A stretch of DNA of 64,000 nucleotides from UBA8296 sp031581145 (GCA_031581145.1 JAVLBP010000007.1:1-64000), one strand, 5' to 3'; positions 8,015 to 15,906 are shown, counted from the first letter of the stretch. Translations and numbers: made by a program. Notes: generated by a model from the sequence alone, not told the origin.

Positions 8015-8757
8015 ATGCTATCTATGCCATTCGGAGTGGATTGGCTATAGCGCTATTTGTGATCCTCATGCTGGCCATGTACCCCATCGTGATTCTTGCC
8101 AATGTACTAACGCTAGGGTACGCGACAAATCCACTGACTCAGTATGTACTTCCATGGTTTATGGCCCCCTGTTTTTGGGTTTTGGGGATTCGTTTTAAAC
8201 GTCATGTACATGAACAGGAATTGCCAAAACAAGCAATCTATATCTTCAACCACAACGCGACCCTAGACCTTCTGACCATTTTTGCCCTCGGCATCCCACG
8301 CTCCAGGTATGTGGCCAAGTGGGAAATCCAATATATCCCTGTACTTTTTCTTCTTGGACGCGTGTCAGGGCAGATTTTCATTAAGCGCCAAAACTCAAAA
8401 CAGGCCGTACAACACCTTCACAAGCAATACAAGCGAATTTTGAAACAGCGGTTATCCATTGTCATTGCACCCGAGGGGACTCGAAAGCATAAAGGGCTTG
8501 TAGGTCCGTTCAAAAAAGGCCCTTTCCGCATGGCTATTGATTTAGGCATTCCTATTGTGCCTGTATTTTTTGAAGGGAACCGGGATCGCAATCCAGGGGA
8601 CTCACTGGTTGTGACACCAGGCAAGGTACGAGCTCACATTATGCCTGCCATTGATACATCAAGCTGGAGCACGTCTACGCTACCTAAACACATTGAAGAT
8701 GTACGTAATCTTTACATAGGATGGGAAGAGAGCTCGCCACAGCATTCTGTCGCATAA
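8011..8757 (+). CDS. 1-acyl-sn-glycerol-3-phosphate acyltransferase (PlsC family)
   Basis: 248 residues. Two hydrophobic helices at the N-terminus (about residues 6-35 and 45-62) anchor it in the inner membrane. The acyltransferase signature HNATLD (H81, D86; the HX4D catalytic pair) is followed by the PEGTRK motif near residue 155 and GIPIVPVFFEGN near 185. The expected reaction is acylation of lysophosphatidic acid to phosphatidic acid in phospholipid synthesis. It overlaps yraN by four bases. An inverted repeat, CGCCACAG (8735-8742) with CTGTGGCG (8760-8767), straddles its stop codon, and a T-tailed terminator follows at 8785. Confidence 0.9.
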   Translation: MNAIYAIRSGLAIALFVILMLAMYPIVILANVLTLGYATNPLTQYVLPWFMAPCFWVLGIRFKRHVHEQELPKQAIYIFNHNATLDLLTIFALGIPRSRYVAKWEIQYIPVLFLLGRVSGQIFIKRQNSKQAVQHLHKQYKRILKQRLSIVIAPEGTRKHKGLVGPFKKGPFRMAIDLGIPIVPVFFEGNRDRNPGDSLVVTPGKVRAHIMPAIDTSSWSTSTLPKHIEDVRNLYIGWEESSPQHSVA

Positions 8758-8784
8758 CTCTGTGGCGTAAACTCTAACTTGTAC

Positions 8785-8815
8785 TCTATTTCTCCCTAAA
8801 GAAATAGATTTTTTG
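8785..8815 (+). terminator. Intrinsic terminator after plsC
   Basis: Nine-bp perfect stem TCTATTTCT / AGAAATAGA (8785-8793 and 8800-8808) with a six-base loop, followed by a T-run to 8814. It points rightwards and would end the regulator-yraN-plsC transcript. It overlaps the stop codon of the convergent gene, so the stem also lies in that mRNA. Confidence 0.75.
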
Positions 8816-9037
8816 TTCTTTAGCGTTTTTCCCGCTTTTGATCTTCACATTATTTTCTTGATTGTACTGATACACAGCTGTACGCATTGAGTTCACACTT
8901 TTTTCTGATGCGTATGCCACTTCCACGGCATCCCCGCCTGGCTTAAGCTTATCGAGTGCCTCCATAAGGGGTTTGAATTTTGAAGCACGACGTTTCGTCG
9001 ACTTTACTTGAGCTCTATTGACGAACTTTATTTCCAT
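8786..9037 (-). CDS. Small basic protein of unknown function
   Basis: 83 residues, Lys/Arg-rich. I cannot name a family, but the sequence looks like a folded domain: a start MEIKFVNRAQVKSTKR, a central KPLMEALDKLKPGGDAVEVAY and SVNSMRTAVYQYNQENNVKIKSGK, ending in an aromatic/basic IYFFREK. The charge pattern with a helix containing MRTAVYQY would suit nucleic acid binding, but this is only inference. Its stop codon lies within the terminator stem of the convergent plsC gene. Upstream is an A/T-rich, hairpin-bearing region reaching to tRNA-Val. Confidence 0.65.
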   Translation of the reverse strand: MEIKFVNRAQVKSTKRRASKFKPLMEALDKLKPGGDAVEVAYASEKSVNSMRTAVYQYNQENNVKIKSGKNAKEQKIYFFREK

Positions 9038-9148
9038 AATTGATTGATTTGAGAGAACGTTTATTAACGATATCGTAATATAAACTAATTCAATATTATG
9101 AACAATAATTTATTCAATGGTTTGTTGATTAATATCAATGAATAGATT

Positions 9149-9204
9149 CTACATTAATAACGTAAGACTTCGTTGTTTTCTATAAACGTCTTCAGTTAAT
9201 GTAG
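9149..9204. other. Two-part hairpin in A/T-rich spacer
   Basis: Outer stem CTACATTAA (9149-9157) with TTAATGTAG (9196-9204), perfect over 9 bp, encloses an inner stem AAGAC (9164-9168) with GTCTT (9188-9192). A further partial complement, acgaag-cca-aagtctt, lies near 9219-9235 and could compete for the inner arm. It lies between the 83-residue protein gene and tRNA-Val, both leftward. It could be a 5' leader structure, a processed tRNA trailer or a terminator without T-run. Confidence 0.4.
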
Positions 9205-9295
9205 GATACCGTAGCATGGACGAAGCCAAAGTCTTAAGCTAGGTCGTAGAGTTTATGGTATCTATCTTGGGGGGCCAGGTTGGGGGCGAAGGATG

Positions 9296-9370
9296 TGGGC
9301 GCAGAGGGATTCGAACCCCCGACCCCCTGCTTGTAAGGCAGGTGCTCTAAACCAACTGAGCTATGCGCCC
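9296..9370 (-). tRNA. tRNA-Val (anticodon UAC)
   Basis: The minus strand reads as a full cloverleaf: acceptor stem GGGCGCA/TGCGCCC, discriminator A, D-arm with AGCTCAGTTGG, anticodon stem CCTGC/GCAGG around loop CTTACAA (anticodon TAC), variable loop and T-arm GGGGG-TTCGAAT-CCC. The 3' CCA is not encoded, so it must be added enzymatically. A promoter matching TTG-N20-TAnnTTTG lies 10 bases upstream. Confidence 0.97.
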
Positions 9371-9380
9371 GAGAGGACAC

Positions 9381-9411
9381 CAAAATTACATCCATTTGGT
9401 AATCTTTCCAA
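9381..9411 (-). promoter_or_regulatory. Bacteroidota-type promoter of tRNA-Val
   Basis: On the minus strand: TTG (9411-9409), a spacer of exactly 20 bases, then TAATTTTG (9388-9381), matching the -7 consensus TAnnTTTG. Its end is 10 bases from the mature tRNA 5' end. The spacer contains GGAAAGATT, also found upstream of tRNA-Ala. Confidence 0.7.
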
Positions 9412-9492
9412 TAGAAAGGGAAAAGTACCAGATGTTCGTATCTTTTAAACGAATGATCAAATCATGACATCCCTACAATAACACCCCTTGCT

Positions 9493-9804
9493 ATGTACGT
9501 TTTTTTAATGGCCCCTCCATCTGGTGGGCAAGAAGGAGCTATCCTAAACTTTGTATTTCTGGGCGCCTTATTTCTTGTTTTTTACTTCTTCATTATCCGA
9601 CCTCAGTCACAAAAACAAAAGAAGGTGGAGAAGATGATTTCTGAGCTCCAAAAAGGTGACAAAATCGTAACAACAGGAGGGATTATCGCTCATATTCAAT
9701 CTATTGAAGACAAGAGTGTGCTTGCAGAAGTAGATAGCGGTGTGAAAGTGCGGTTTACAAAGGCCTCCATCGTCGACGTAAATCCTACGAAAAAGGACTC
9801 CTAA
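9493..9804 (+). CDS. yajC: Preprotein translocase subunit YajC
   Basis: 103 residues, the normal size. One transmembrane helix at about residues 16-35 (ILNFVFLGALFLVFYFFIIRP) is followed directly by the family hallmark IRPQSQKQKKVEKM and then by the small cytoplasmic domain LQKGDKIVTTGGIIAHI and VKVRFTKASIVDV. YajC associates with SecDF and YidC at the Sec translocon. The start at 9493 has no Shine-Dalgarno sequence; a second Met at codon 6 (9508) is possible. It is followed after 20 bases by ribBA in the same direction. SecD/SecF genes are not nearby. Confidence 0.95.
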   Translation: MYVFLMAPPSGGQEGAILNFVFLGALFLVFYFFIIRPQSQKQKKVEKMISELQKGDKIVTTGGIIAHIQSIEDKSVLAEVDSGVKVRFTKASIVDVNPTKKDS

Positions 9805-9823
9805 GGTTGCTCAAAAGGACGTA

Positions 9824-10921
9824 ATGACGGCAAAACAGCCCTCAACAGATACCATGTTTGCAACGATTGATGAGGCTATAGAGGAGCTCCGTCAAGGTCG
9901 CATGTTGATAGTGGTGGATGATGAGGATCGAGAAAACGAAGGAGATTTCTTGATGGCTGCTGACAAAGTCACCCCAGAGGCCATCAATTTCATGGTCAAA
10001 TATGGTCGCGGACTTGTATGTGTTCCTATCACTGCCGACAAAGCGCGTAGTCTTGAATTGGACCATATGGTATTACAAGGCGCAGATCCTGAAGAAGCTG
10101 CCTTTACCATTTCGATTGATCATAAAGCTCGTACCACAACAGGAATTTCCGCGCCCGATCGATCGGCAACCATACAAGAGATGTTGTCTCAACAGACTCA
10201 AGCAGACGACTTTCGCAGACCTGGTCATATTTTCCCACTTATTGGGGTCGAGGGCGGTGTTTTGCGTAGACCTGGTCACACAGAGGCCTCTATTGATCTC
10301 GCCAGATTAGCGGGGCTTCAACCTGCGGGCGTCATTTGTGAAATCATGAGTGACGACGGTGAAATGGCTCGGGTCCCGGAGTTGATGGAGATGGCGCAGC
10401 GCTTCGACCTTCGTATGATTACGATTGAGGATCTTGTTAAATACCGCCTTGAGAATGAATCACTCATACAAATACTGTCACAACAGCCATTCACGTCCGA
10501 AGTTGGCGAATTTACCTTAACCACAGTTGAAGAAGTCACCACAGGAGATCGACATTATGCCTTAACAAAAGGGGAATGGTCGCGAGAGGATGCCGTTTTG
10601 GTACGGGCTCATTCGTCGGATGTACTCGCAGACACCTTTCAATCAAAAGACTCAACGCAATCAGGGGTGCTTCAAAAGGCCATGCGGATGATTGAAAAAG
10701 AAGGTCAGGGTGTTGTCCTATACATGAATCATCATATGAAGGTCCACAATCCACAAGATCACGATGGGCGCGCTAGGGACGATAAAGATTATGGTGTGGG
10801 TGCACAGATTCTCTTTGAGCTTGGCATCCGGAAATTGAGGCTCCTCACAAATCATCCTACCACACGTGTTGGGTTGGAGAGTTTCGGCCTTACCATGGTT
10901 GAGACGGTTCCCTTAAGCTGA
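9824..10921 (+). CDS. ribBA: 3,4-dihydroxy-2-butanone 4-phosphate synthase with degenerate GTP cyclohydrolase II-like domain
   Basis: 365 residues. The first ~205 form a complete RibB domain: DDEDRENEGDF near residues 29-39 (metal and substrate acids), the segment with RPGHT and HTEASIDLARLAG, and CEIMSDDGEMARVPEL. RibB makes the four-carbon riboflavin precursor from ribulose 5-phosphate. The second domain aligns with GTP cyclohydrolase II (VRAHSSDVLADTF, YGVGAQILFELGIRKLRLLTNHP) but has no Cys at all, so the three zinc ligands are missing, and the QEGRGIGL-type catalytic loop is lost. It is about 35-40 residues shorter than typical RibBA proteins. It is therefore probably active only as RibB, and a separate GTP cyclohydrolase would be needed. 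Its end overlaps the convergent lspA by nine bases. Confidence 0.88.
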   Translation: MTAKQPSTDTMFATIDEAIEELRQGRMLIVVDDEDRENEGDFLMAADKVTPEAINFMVKYGRGLVCVPITADKARSLELDHMVLQGADPEEAAFTISIDHKARTTTGISAPDRSATIQEMLSQQTQADDFRRPGHIFPLIGVEGGVLRRPGHTEASIDLARLAGLQPAGVICEIMSDDGEMARVPELMEMAQRFDLRMITIEDLVKYRLENESLIQILSQQPFTSEVGEFTLTTVEEVTTGDRHYALTKGEWSREDAVLVRAHSSDVLADTFQSKDSTQSGVLQKAMRMIEKEGQGVVLYMNHHMKVHNPQDHDGRARDDKDYGVGAQILFELGIRKLRLLTNHPTTRVGLESFGLTMVETVPLS

Positions 10922-10992
10922 AGACTCACTAACTGAAGACTCACTGACTGAGGACTCACTGACTGAGGACTCACTGACTGAGGACTCATAGT
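10913..10992 (-). repeat. 15-base tandem repeats encoding the LspA tail
   Basis: About five copies of a 15-base unit (plus strand ctgaggactcactga) with few differences encode SSVSE repeats at the end of LspA and run to its stop codon, which overlaps the end of ribBA. Confidence 0.85.
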
Positions 10993-11569
10993 CTGAAATC
11001 TCACTCTCAGGTTCTGGGGGCAATATGCGGTTCCGAAAAATCAGCATCGTGATAACGGAAACCGAAATCGCAATGTCGGCAACATTGAAGATGTATGGAA
11101 ATACAGAAAAATCCTGGATCCTGAGGCTAAAGTGTAAAAAATCGACGACGTGCCCCTCCATAAATCCACCATACCCTTCCACTAATCCAAGGAACATTCG
11201 ATCAATAATATTACCGATCGCTCCGCCTGTCACGAACCCCATGGCAATTAAAAACGCCTTGGGAGCTTTTGAGACATTTCTCCCTACATAGTATAGTATG
11301 CCTATGGTTGCGGCAGTTGACAATGTGCCCACGACTGGCGTTGGCAACCACTCAATTCCTAACGCCATGCCTGGATTCAGTGTGTAGGTAAATCGAAACC
11401 AACCTGGAATAATCTCCAAGGCGTGCAATGATGGATCGTGACGAACCCACCATTTGGTAAGTTGATCTATTGCAATGACGACGAATATCGGTGCAAGGAA
11501 CCAGCCAAGTCGAAATGGTCTCTTACCCTTGGATGGTGAAGTCGTGATTGTCGGAGCGTCTTCTGTCAT
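10913..11569 (-). CDS. lspA: Lipoprotein signal peptidase (signal peptidase II)
   Basis: Inner-membrane aspartyl protease that cleaves the signal peptide of diacylated prolipoproteins. 218 residues with four transmembrane helices. The conserved blocks are IDQLTKWW (residues 34-41), NPGMALG (65-71), GNIIDR with catalytic Asp123, and FNVADIAIS with catalytic Asp165. Odd feature: a C-terminal tail from about residue 196 made of five SSVSE-type repeats, encoded by 15-base tandem repeats and not part of the family. Together with several lipobox proteins in this window (15.2, 19.6, 20.6 and 29.2 kb) the enzyme has clear substrates. It lies upstream of nothing obvious and downstream of the DksA-like gene, 11 bases apart, likely one operon. 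Confidence 0.95.
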   Translation of the reverse strand: MTEDAPTITTSPSKGKRPFRLGWFLAPIFVVIAIDQLTKWWVRHDPSLHALEIIPGWFRFTYTLNPGMALGIEWLPTPVVGTLSTAATIGILYYVGRNVSKAPKAFLIAMGFVTGGAIGNIIDRMFLGLVEGYGGFMEGHVVDFLHFSLRIQDFSVFPYIFNVADIAISVSVITMLIFRNRILPPEPESEISDYESSVSESSVSESSVSESSVSESSA

Positions 11570-11580
11570 TGCGTCGAGAA

Positions 11581-11985
11581 TTAACGACGCTTCAGTTTCG
11601 CCTCAATACTCAATTGAGTGTGGGGTACAGCCTCTAATCGCCCTTTATCAATCGGTTTTCCTGTGACCTTACAGATTCCATAGGTCTTATTCTCAATACG
11701 CTGAAGTGCATCATCGAGATACCGAATAAATTTTTTGGTGCGGTTAAACAACATGTAGGTCTTCTCCCGCTCTTGGGCATCCGTGCCAGCGTCCGCCATA
11801 TGAAATGAATAAGCAGACTCGTTGGAGGAATTCTCCATACTCTCCTTGAGATAAGATTGTAAAGAATCCATCTCCTGCTCTGCTTCCTCACGTTTCTTGA
11901 GGATAATGCCCTTGAAATACTCCAACTCCTCGTCATTAAACGGGGTAATATGCTCTGGAGTTTTTGATGAAGATTTATCAGCCAT
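11581..11985 (-). CDS. DksA/TraR-family protein without the four-Cys zinc finger
   Basis: 134 residues: a coiled-coil hairpin (about residues 17-100, rich in Glu/Lys/Arg) then a short C-terminal segment YGICKVTGKPIDKGRLEAVPHTQLSIEAK typical of the Bacteroidota DksA/TraR relatives. Only one Cys remains where classical DksA has four zinc ligands, so the finger probably folds without zinc. The coiled coil contains a DAQERE-like acidic tip (ADAGTDAQERE), which resembles the tip of DksA/GreA that enters the RNA polymerase secondary channel. A role in modulating transcription is likely from family knowledge; the exact effect is not known. It is flanked by ileS upstream (8 bases) and lspA downstream (11 bases), all leftward, suggesting an ileS-dksA-lspA operon. 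Confidence 0.85.
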   Translation of the reverse strand: MADKSSSKTPEHITPFNDEELEYFKGIILKKREEAEQEMDSLQSYLKESMENSSNESAYSFHMADAGTDAQEREKTYMLFNRTKKFIRYLDDALQRIENKTYGICKVTGKPIDKGRLEAVPHTQLSIEAKLKRR

Positions 11986-11993
11986 GGTTTGTA

Positions 11994-14900
11994 TTAATTA
12001 CTCTTCCTCAAAATGGCGATGGTACATTCACGCCCATCGAAATCCCACGTTTTGGTGAAGTCAGCTGCGTCTAGTGCTGAGTTTGTTAAAGACTCAGCGA
12101 GTGTTTCGGACTGAATGATATCCGAAAACTGCGTCATTGCGCCGTGTATCTCTTTCGACGCACTAATATAACTAATTTCTATACGGTCTGTGACATCATA
12201 ACTAGCTTCTTTACGCATGTTTTGAACCCGGTTGACAAATTCGCGGGCAAGGCCTTCATGGACAAGATCCTCCGTTAGATCGACATCAACAGCAATCGTA
12301 AGTCCTTGTTCCGACTCTACGCTCCATCCATCCAACCCGGTGCGAATAATCTCAACATCCTCTGATTCCAATGTTATAGTTGAGCCATCTTCTAGTTTGA
12401 GTGCCGCCCCACCCTTTTGCTCAAAATCGTGAACCTCTTCAGAAGACCACCCTTGGATTTTTTGGGCTACAGCCTTCATGGCGCCCCCAACTTTTTTCCC
12501 TAACACAGGGAAATTGGGTTTGGCAGCTTTGTGTACAATGTCTTGGTCATCATCTACAGTTTCAATCTCTTTGACATTGACCTCATCAAGAATGATGGAT
12601 TCAACACCTGCTAAATCTTGTTTAATCTGCTCATTGGCAGGTAATAATATGCGCTGAAGAGGTTGTCGGACATTGAGCTCCGTTTTGTTACGTACACGCA
12701 GCACCATGCTTGAAATGGATCGTGCAAGCGCCATACGTCGTTCAAGTGCATCATCCAAAGACGTCAATTCCACTGACGGGAAATAGGCTACGTGCACAGA
12801 TTCGCCCTCCTTCAAGGTCACATCATTCAATTTATGATGTAGCCACTCTGCGAAAAATGGAGCTATGGGTGCCATCATTCTCGCTATCGCTGACAAACTC
12901 TCGTAAAGGGTTTGGTAGGCAGAGGCTTTGTCTACACTTTGCCCTTCCTTCCAAAACCGGCGACGTGAACGACGAACATACCAATTTGACAGATCGTCAA
13001 TAAATCGCTCCATAGATCGCGCTGCTCGGGTGGCATCATACCCATCAAGGTGATCGTCTACTTCTTGAATTGTCCGATTTAACCGTGACAAAATCCATCG
13101 ATCAATCTCTGCTCGATCTTGTTTGGCAACTGGAGCCCCATTATAGGTGAATTCATCGATATTGGCATAGAGCGCAAAGAAGGAATAGACATTGGTCACA
13201 GTATTAAACACTTTGCGCTGAGTCTCTTCCAGACCTTTCTCACTAAACTTGAGATTATCCCAGGGCGCAGAATTACTCATCATGTACCACCGCACCGTGT
13301 CTGCACCGTACCGCTCAATCATCTCAAAAGGGTCGACGGTATTCCCTTTAGACTTACTCATTTTTTCCCCTTTGGGATCGAGTACAAGACCGTTGGAAAT
13401 CACTGTTTTGTAGGCAGGCTCATCAAATAGGAGCATCCCTAAAGCATGTAGCGTATAGAACCAACCACGGGTCTGATCGACCCCTTCAGCGATAAAGTCT
13501 GCTGGAAAGCCCATCTTAAATCGATCTTCATTCTCAAAAGGGTAATGCCATTGAGCAAATGGCATGGCACCTGAATCAAACCAAACGTCCAACAAGTCTG
13601 GAATTCTTCTCATTACATGCCCCTGCTCGTTGACCCATGTCACTTTATCAATAAATGGGCGGTGCAAATCTATCTCAATATCATCATCGAGTCCAGCTTT
13701 TTCACGAAGCTCTTCCATGTTCCCAATCACTTCGATGATTGATGGATCTTGCTCACTCACCCAGATTGGAATCGGTGTTCCCCAATAGCGTTGTCGCGAT
13801 ATCGCCCAATCGACATTGTTCTCAAGCCATGTGCCAAAGCGACCCGTGCCCGTACTTTCGGGCTTCCATTGGATCGTTTGGTTGGCTTCAACCATTCGAT
13901 CCTTGATGGCTGTTGTCTTGATGAACCATGAATCGATCGGAAAAGACATCAACGGAGTCCCTTTACGCCAATCAAATGGATAACTGTGCTCCAAAACCTC
14001 TTGTCGAAACAGATGACCTGACGCTTTCAGCTCTTTGGATATGACTTTATCGGCATCCTTAAACCACAGGCCTTCAAGACGTCCAGCCTGTTCTGTAAAG
14101 GTTCCGTCGCGGCTTACGGGATTAAAGAGAGGAACATTTGCTTTCTGACAGGTCTCAAAATCGTCCGCCCCAAACGCTGGAGCTGTGTGAACAATACCTG
14201 TTCCATCATCCGTGGTAACATACTCAGCTGGGTGAACCTTCCAAGCTTGTGAGGTGTCTTGTTCCTGCCCGTTACCATCTTGTCGGTTATTAGCTGACCC
14301 GTGCTCCGCAAAGTAGTCCTTAGCATAGCTTGTTGGAGGCTCGTAGGACATGCCCAGCAGCTCTTTTCCTGTCCATTCATGCTGAATTGAGGGCGCTTGC
14401 TCCTCTGAGAAATTCCTCGCAAGACACTCTTTGGCGAGGATATAGCGTCTATCATCTTCTTTAATCGACACTTCCACATACTCTAGGTCAGGGTGTACAG
14501 CAAGTGCCATGTTCGAGACGACGGTCCATGGTGTGGTCGTCCAGGCTAGAAAAGCGCGATTTGGCTCACCTTTAACAGGAAACACCACGGTAATGGAGGG
14601 ATCTTGCACATCTTTATACCCAAGACTCACCTCGTGAGAGGACAATACGGTGCCACTTCCAGGGGAATACCATGCAATTTTGTGCCCTTTATAGAGATAG
14701 CCTTTCTCATGGAGCTTCTTTAGCGCCCACCATACTGATTCTATGTACTCATTGTTGAATGTGATGTAAGGATCATCCAAATCGACCCAGTAGCCCATTC
14801 GCTGGGTCAGCGTATCCCAGAGCTCTTTGTACTTGAGCACATTCTCTCGACACTTCTCGTTGTACGCTTTGATGCCATAGGCTTCGATATCTTCTCTGGA

Positions 14901-15215
14901 CTGCAGGTTAAGTTCTTTTTCCACCTCAATCTCAACCGGCAAGCCATGCGTGTCCCATCCCCCTTTTCGAATCACTTTGTACCCTTTTAGCGTCCGATAG
15001 CGGCAAAACAAATCTTTCAGCGTCCTGGCCATCACATGGTGGATCCCAGGCTTGCCATTTGCTGTAGGGGGTCCCTCATAAAATGTAAAAGGCAGACCGT
15101 CCTCTCGAGTCGAAACACTTTTGGAAAAGGTATCTTGCTCGTCCCACCACTTTAAAACTTTGGTTTCAAGGTTTGGATAGGAAAGTTGCTTAATTTCCTC
15201 AAACTGCCGTTGCAT
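11994..15215 (-). CDS. ileS: Isoleucyl-tRNA synthetase (eukaryote-like type)
   Basis: Charges tRNA-Ile. The frame is open from 15380, but homology begins at the Met at 15215 (MQRQFEEIKQLSYPNLETKVLKWW), giving 1073 residues. The HIGH-type motif is GKPGIHHVMA (residues 54-63) and the KMSKS loop KMSKSKGNTVDPF lies near 617. The editing domain lies between them, and the C-terminus lacks the Cys-rich zinc finger of the E. coli type. Length and HHVMA form point to the second bacterial type, related to eukaryotic enzymes and known for low mupirocin sensitivity. The start codon overlaps the divergent start of the lipoprotein gene (CATG palindrome), so the promoter must lie inside that neighbour or its shared DNA. 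Confidence 0.95.
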   Translation of the reverse strand: MQRQFEEIKQLSYPNLETKVLKWWDEQDTFSKSVSTREDGLPFTFYEGPPTANGKPGIHHVMARTLKDLFCRYRTLKGYKVIRKGGWDTHGLPVEIEVEKELNLQSREDIEAYGIKAYNEKCRENVLKYKELWDTLTQRMGYWVDLDDPYITFNNEYIESVWWALKKLHEKGYLYKGHKIAWYSPGSGTVLSSHEVSLGYKDVQDPSITVVFPVKGEPNRAFLAWTTTPWTVVSNMALAVHPDLEYVEVSIKEDDRRYILAKECLARNFSEEQAPSIQHEWTGKELLGMSYEPPTSYAKDYFAEHGSANNRQDGNGQEQDTSQAWKVHPAEYVTTDDGTGIVHTAPAFGADDFETCQKANVPLFNPVSRDGTFTEQAGRLEGLWFKDADKVISKELKASGHLFRQEVLEHSYPFDWRKGTPLMSFPIDSWFIKTTAIKDRMVEANQTIQWKPESTGTGRFGTWLENNVDWAISRQRYWGTPIPIWVSEQDPSIIEVIGNMEELREKAGLDDDIEIDLHRPFIDKVTWVNEQGHVMRRIPDLLDVWFDSGAMPFAQWHYPFENEDRFKMGFPADFIAEGVDQTRGWFYTLHALGMLLFDEPAYKTVISNGLVLDPKGEKMSKSKGNTVDPFEMIERYGADTVRWYMMSNSAPWDNLKFSEKGLEETQRKVFNTVTNVYSFFALYANIDEFTYNGAPVAKQDRAEIDRWILSRLNRTIQEVDDHLDGYDATRAARSMERFIDDLSNWYVRRSRRRFWKEGQSVDKASAYQTLYESLSAIARMMAPIAPFFAEWLHHKLNDVTLKEGESVHVAYFPSVELTSLDDALERRMALARSISSMVLRVRNKTELNVRQPLQRILLPANEQIKQDLAGVESIILDEVNVKEIETVDDDQDIVHKAAKPNFPVLGKKVGGAMKAVAQKIQGWSSEEVHDFEQKGGAALKLEDGSTITLESEDVEIIRTGLDGWSVESEQGLTIAVDVDLTEDLVHEGLAREFVNRVQNMRKEASYDVTDRIEISYISASKEIHGAMTQFSDIIQSETLAESLTNSALDAADFTKTWDFDGRECTIAILRKSN

Positions 15216-15906
15216 GATCCGAATTATGGTTTTTTGGGGAACCCCAAAGGTACGAATTTTTATTCCACTTACCCTTTTTTGGGTGCTTCTTGGAGGACTT
15301 ACAGGATGTACAACTCTGCGTGGAGGACTCCTTACAGAGGCAGATCTACCAGTCTCTTCAAGTAGCGGCCTTGAAAACATCTCCTTTGAGTCGATTCAGC
15401 AAATGAATCAAAGAGCCAAGAAGCTGATCTTTGAAGGGTCTATCTTTGTGAGTACACCAAATGGAACAGATCGGAGCCGCGTAAACGTGAGATTAACTGA
15501 GCAAACATCCTTATTTGAGATACAAGGACGGATGGGAGTCGGCAAAATGGATCTCCAATGTGGAAGCCAAACAAATTTATCGATTGATCCTCCTCAAGAA
15601 TTAAGCTCCGAGGAAGAGAGTATCCTTGATGTTCTTTGCCAGTCCATCTATCCTTTGACTACACTGTCAAGCCAGTATGAGTGGTCTTTGGTGGAACATG
15701 ATCAGCCCGAATTTTGGGGGGCCAAAACACAAACAAATGTAGACGGTGAGCCATTCAGGTGGACATTAGAGCGCTTCAACCAAACAGATGGACTCGTTTT
15801 ACCCCAAAAACTAACGTTACAACATACTTCAGAGCCTTTTCGAGTGCGGATACTTTTAAAGGTTATCAAAGTAGAATCGACGGCAACAAAATTAGAGACC
15901 GAATGA
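15214..15906 (+). CDS. DUF4292-like outer-membrane/periplasmic lipoprotein
   Basis: 230 residues. A lipoprotein signal (hydrophobic IFIPLTLFWVLLGG followed by lipobox LTGC, Cys near residue 32) is followed by a beta-rich domain of the type found upstream of EnvC-like genes in Bacteroidota (DUF4292). Seen: GSIFVSTPNGTDRSRVNVRL, then LFEIQGRMGVGKMDLQ. A LolB-like role in moving lipoproteins or lipopolysaccharide is sometimes suggested by fold; I cannot prove it here. Starts at 15214 or 15226 are both possible; 15226 would relieve the overlap with the divergent ileS start. It overlaps the EnvC-like gene by four bases (ATGA), so the two are translationally coupled. Confidence 0.75.
   Translation: MIRIMVFWGTPKVRIFIPLTLFWVLLGGLTGCTTLRGGLLTEADLPVSSSSGLENISFESIQQMNQRAKKLIFEGSIFVSTPNGTDRSRVNVRLTEQTSLFEIQGRMGVGKMDLQCGSQTNLSIDPPQELSSEEESILDVLCQSIYPLTTLSSQYEWSLVEHDQPEFWGAKTQTNVDGEPFRWTLERFNQTDGLVLPQKLTLQHTSEPFRVRILLKVIKVESTATKLETE

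Noticed and set aside
8735..8767. CGCCACAG/CTGTGGCG inverted repeat as the plsC terminator
   Set aside because: It has no T-run and spans the stop codon; the T-tailed stem at 8785-8815 is the better terminator, so I only mention it in the gene entry.
15216..15380. N-terminal extension of ileS (55 codons)
   Set aside because: Arg/Pro/Ser-rich, no similarity to synthetases, and it is antisense to the lipoprotein signal sequence; homology starts at 15215.
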